NCBI GenBank assembly: GCA_947311845.1
Contig: CAMZMU010000041.1
Coordinates: 118,568,100-118,632,099, forward strand
Source of the DNA: Poa pratensis
Lineage: Eukaryota > Streptophyta > Magnoliopsida > Poales > Poaceae
Reading direction: 5' to 3'
Length of the DNA: 64,000 nt
The notes beneath the pieces are model-generated. The model did not search any database. It saw only the letters and a list, made by a program, of their open reading frames with translations, and was not told the origin of the DNA. Both the position numbers and the translations under genes were made by a program. This document shows positions 61,764 through 64,000 of the stretch, one piece after another. Position 1 is the stretch's first letter; every line of letters begins with the position of its first letter.

Positions 61764-62986
61764 GATCTACAACATTTTAGCAAAGACATCTTTAGACTAT
61801 GTTCATGATAAAGAGTTCATTTTAATCAAATTACTAACGAACTCCCACTTAAAACAACATCCCTCATAGTTGTCTAGTGGTACACGATCCAAATCCACTA
61901 CACCAAGTCCGATCTTCACGAGAGAAGATGTAGTTTCAATGGTGAACATCGAAATGTTGATCATATCATTCATATGACTCGTGTTTAACCTTTCGGTTCG
62001 TCGTGTTCCGAGTCCATGTCTGTACATGCTAGGCTCGTCAAGTTAACCAAAGTATTTCCGCATGTGTAAAACTGGCTTACACCCGTCGTATGTGAACGTA
62101 GAGTTTACCACATCCGATCATCACGAGATGCTTCAAAACGACGAACTTTCGCGACGGTGCATACTAAGGGAGAACACTTTATCTTGATATTGTGTGAGGG
62201 ATCATCTTATAATGCTACCGTCGAGCACACGCAAAATAAGATGCATAAAAGGATAAACATCACATGCATAAAAATATGTGACATGGTATAGCCCTTTTAT
62301 TGCGTCTTGATCTCCATCTTAAACGCACCGGCATGATCTCCATCATGGCGCCATGTTCATGTGGCGCCTTGGTTGTCTCCACCACGTTGCATCCCATATA
62401 TTGCTAACTCATAGCGATAAATAATGCAATTACATGGCGTTTGAAGTTGACACGCAGGTCATACAATTGATAATTAAGACAACCATATGGCTCCTGCCGG
62501 TTGCCGTACTCATCGACATGCAAGTCGTGAAACATTACAAAACATGATCATCTCATACATCACAAATATATCATATGAAACAGTTTGGGCTATACCATAT
62601 CACAAGCACCCCTGCAAAAACAAGTTAGACGCCTCTCCCTTATTCTTTGCAAATTTTACGTGGCTTAGGGCTTTCGAAGAAAGAACCGTTCTTACCTACG
62701 AACATGAAACCACAACGGTGATAAACAAATTATTAACAACCCGTTGTAGATTAAATCTTAACTATAGTGGGAGAGACAGACACCCGCAAAGCCACTTATG
62801 CAATACAAGTTGCATGTCAGTCGTGGAACAAGTCTCATGTACGTGGACATGTAAAGTTAGTCCGGGCCGCTTCATCCCACTATGCCACTAAGATTCAAAA
62901 TACACAAAGGAAGTAATAAAAAGATTATCAACGCCCACATACACATATGTGTTCTACCCGTACCAAAACATCTACGCATAGATCCG
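61764..62986 (-). other. Copia untranslated leader
   Basis: About 1.2 kb lies between the primer-binding site and the polyprotein start. It has no long open frame on the element's strand. A leader of this size, probably with dimerisation and packaging signals, is common in Angela/BARE-like elements. Confidence 0.7.
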
Positions 62987-62998
62987 GCTCTGATACCA
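62987..62998 (-). promoter_or_regulatory. Primer-binding site (initiator tRNA-Met)
   Basis: On the minus strand TGGTATCAGAGC follows the 5' LTR end after one base. It is complementary to the 3' end of plant initiator tRNA-Met, the standard Copia primer. Confidence 0.95.
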
Positions 62999-62999
62999 C

Positions 63000-64000
63000 T
63001 GTAGGAGTTTGCGCGATAGAAAACAAAAATTTCTCTCACATGCGGAAGCAACACTCAAGATCCTATCTAGAAGATTCTAGTAACGGGGAGAGTAGTTCAT
63101 CATACCCTCGAAGAACACGCGCGTTGAACGTTTAATTCAACGCAGCTCGGTGAAGTTGTTGACGATGTTCGATCCGATCAGCACCGCAAACGAGCAGCAC
63201 CTCCGGAGGCTTGCACACGTACAGCTCGATGACGTCTCCCTCTTCTTGATCCAGCAAGCTAGAGGGAGAAGTAGGTGGGATCGATTCCAGCAGCACGACG
63301 GCGTGGTGGTGGATATGGTGGAGAGTTCCCGCGGGCAGGGCTTCGCCAAGCGGTGCGCGGGAGGTAGAGGAGCAGCAAGCCAGTGATGCGGCCAAGCCTC
63401 TGTCTCTTGGTGCACCTCTCCCTCTTCTTTATATAGGCAAGGGGCTGCAGCCACTTTATTTCCAAAGTAGAAACTCCCTCTTTCAATAGTGGTAACCCCT
63501 TCTCATTTAAAAGGTGGTAACCCCCTCTTTCAAGAGTGGTAACATCCCTTTTAAAGGGCTACCCATTGAATGGCTGCATGGACCAAGTAGGACTGGTCAA
63601 ATGGACCAGTGGGCCACCCTTGGTCGTTGGGGACAGGTGGGCCCCACTATGGGACCCTCCGGAACCTTCTAGAACATTCCGACACTCTGCCGAAAAATCC
63701 CGAACTTTTCCGGAACCCTGAAATCAACTTGCCATATATAAATCTTTACCTCCGGACTCTTCCGGAGCTCCTCGTGATGTCTAGGATCTCATCCGAGACT
63801 CCGAACAATATTCGGACACCATTAACAAAATTATCCCAGAGCTACTCTAGCGTTACCGAACGTTAAGTGTGTGACCCTACGGGTTCGAGAACGTGCAGAC
63901 ATGATGGAGACACCTCTCCGATCAATAACCATTAGAGGGACCAGGATATCCATAATGACTCCCACACATTCAACGAAGATCTTTATCGGTTGAACCACTA
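63000..64000 (-). repeat. 5' LTR of the Copia element, cut by window end
   Basis: It matches 56003-57004 base for base as far as I compared, except that an A run near 63026 is one base shorter. About 0.7 kb of this LTR lies beyond the window. Confidence 0.95.

Larger units (their letters stand above)
56003..64000 (-). mobile_element. Copia LTR retrotransposon, young, continues past window end
   Basis: The element runs on the minus strand: 3' LTR 56003-57728, internal domain 57729-62999, 5' LTR from 63000 to beyond 64000. Order of domains is gag, protease, integrase, RT, RNase H, which defines Ty1/Copia. A tRNA-iMet primer site and a polypurine tract are present. The two LTRs match over the 1.0 kb that can be compared, apart from one base in an A run. 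The left flank is 'aatgt'; its duplicate would lie outside the window. The LTR start TGTTGGAAATATGCCC resembles the Angela/BARE group. Confidence 0.95.

Overview
The window is nuclear DNA from a grass. Split genes with GT-AG introns, GC-rich monocot first exons, Stowaway and Tourist MITEs, tRNA-derived SINEs, L1-type LINE remnants, Helitrons and a Copia element whose LTR begins TGTTGGAAATATGCCC all point to Poaceae. The Copia LTR resembles the Angela/BARE group of cool-season grasses, so Pooideae is my best guess; species cannot be told from the sequence. No prokaryotic features, CRISPR arrays, rRNA genes or convincing tRNA genes were seen.

Four resident genes can be supported. (1) 1-1828 (+) is the 3' part of a methylesterase (MES17-like alpha/beta hydrolase). 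(2) 3091-9311 (+) is a complete ten-exon plastid cysteine desulfurase (NFS2/SufS). (3) 15700-16680 (-) is an intronless AP2/ERF factor of the cytokinin-response-factor type. (4) 44609-47307 (+) is a six-exon bZIP factor with an unusual basic region. They serve unrelated functions and do not form a cluster.

Most of the rest is mobile DNA, much of it nested. 9991-11706 is a poly-A retroposon with a second one inside it, each with its own target-site duplication. 12606-14700 is a decayed LINE. From about 18190 to 27676 a Stowaway-like MITE holds a LINE 3' fragment, which holds an 8.5 kb Helitron carrying exons of a P5A-type ATPase. 28578-32303 is a second Helitron carrying a glutaredoxin-like gene fragment. 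Another Helitron 3' end lies at 42389, downstream of unrecognised exon-like sequence. 42875-44455 is a Mutator-like element with long inverted repeats around a FAR1-related gene fragment, inserted just upstream of the bZIP promoter. 47891-48618 is a two-copy repeat with seven perfect TGACGTCA palindromes. 48620-49770 is a LINE tail. 51173-56002 holds two Helitron 3' ends in tandem, the first element carrying exocyst SEC6 exons. From 56003 to the window end is a young Copia retrotransposon with an open polyprotein frame, inserted in the second of these Helitrons.

I found no self-evident new biochemical system. The most interesting content is the set of Helitron and Mutator-type elements that carry pieces of at least four host genes, and the nesting order that can be read base by base.
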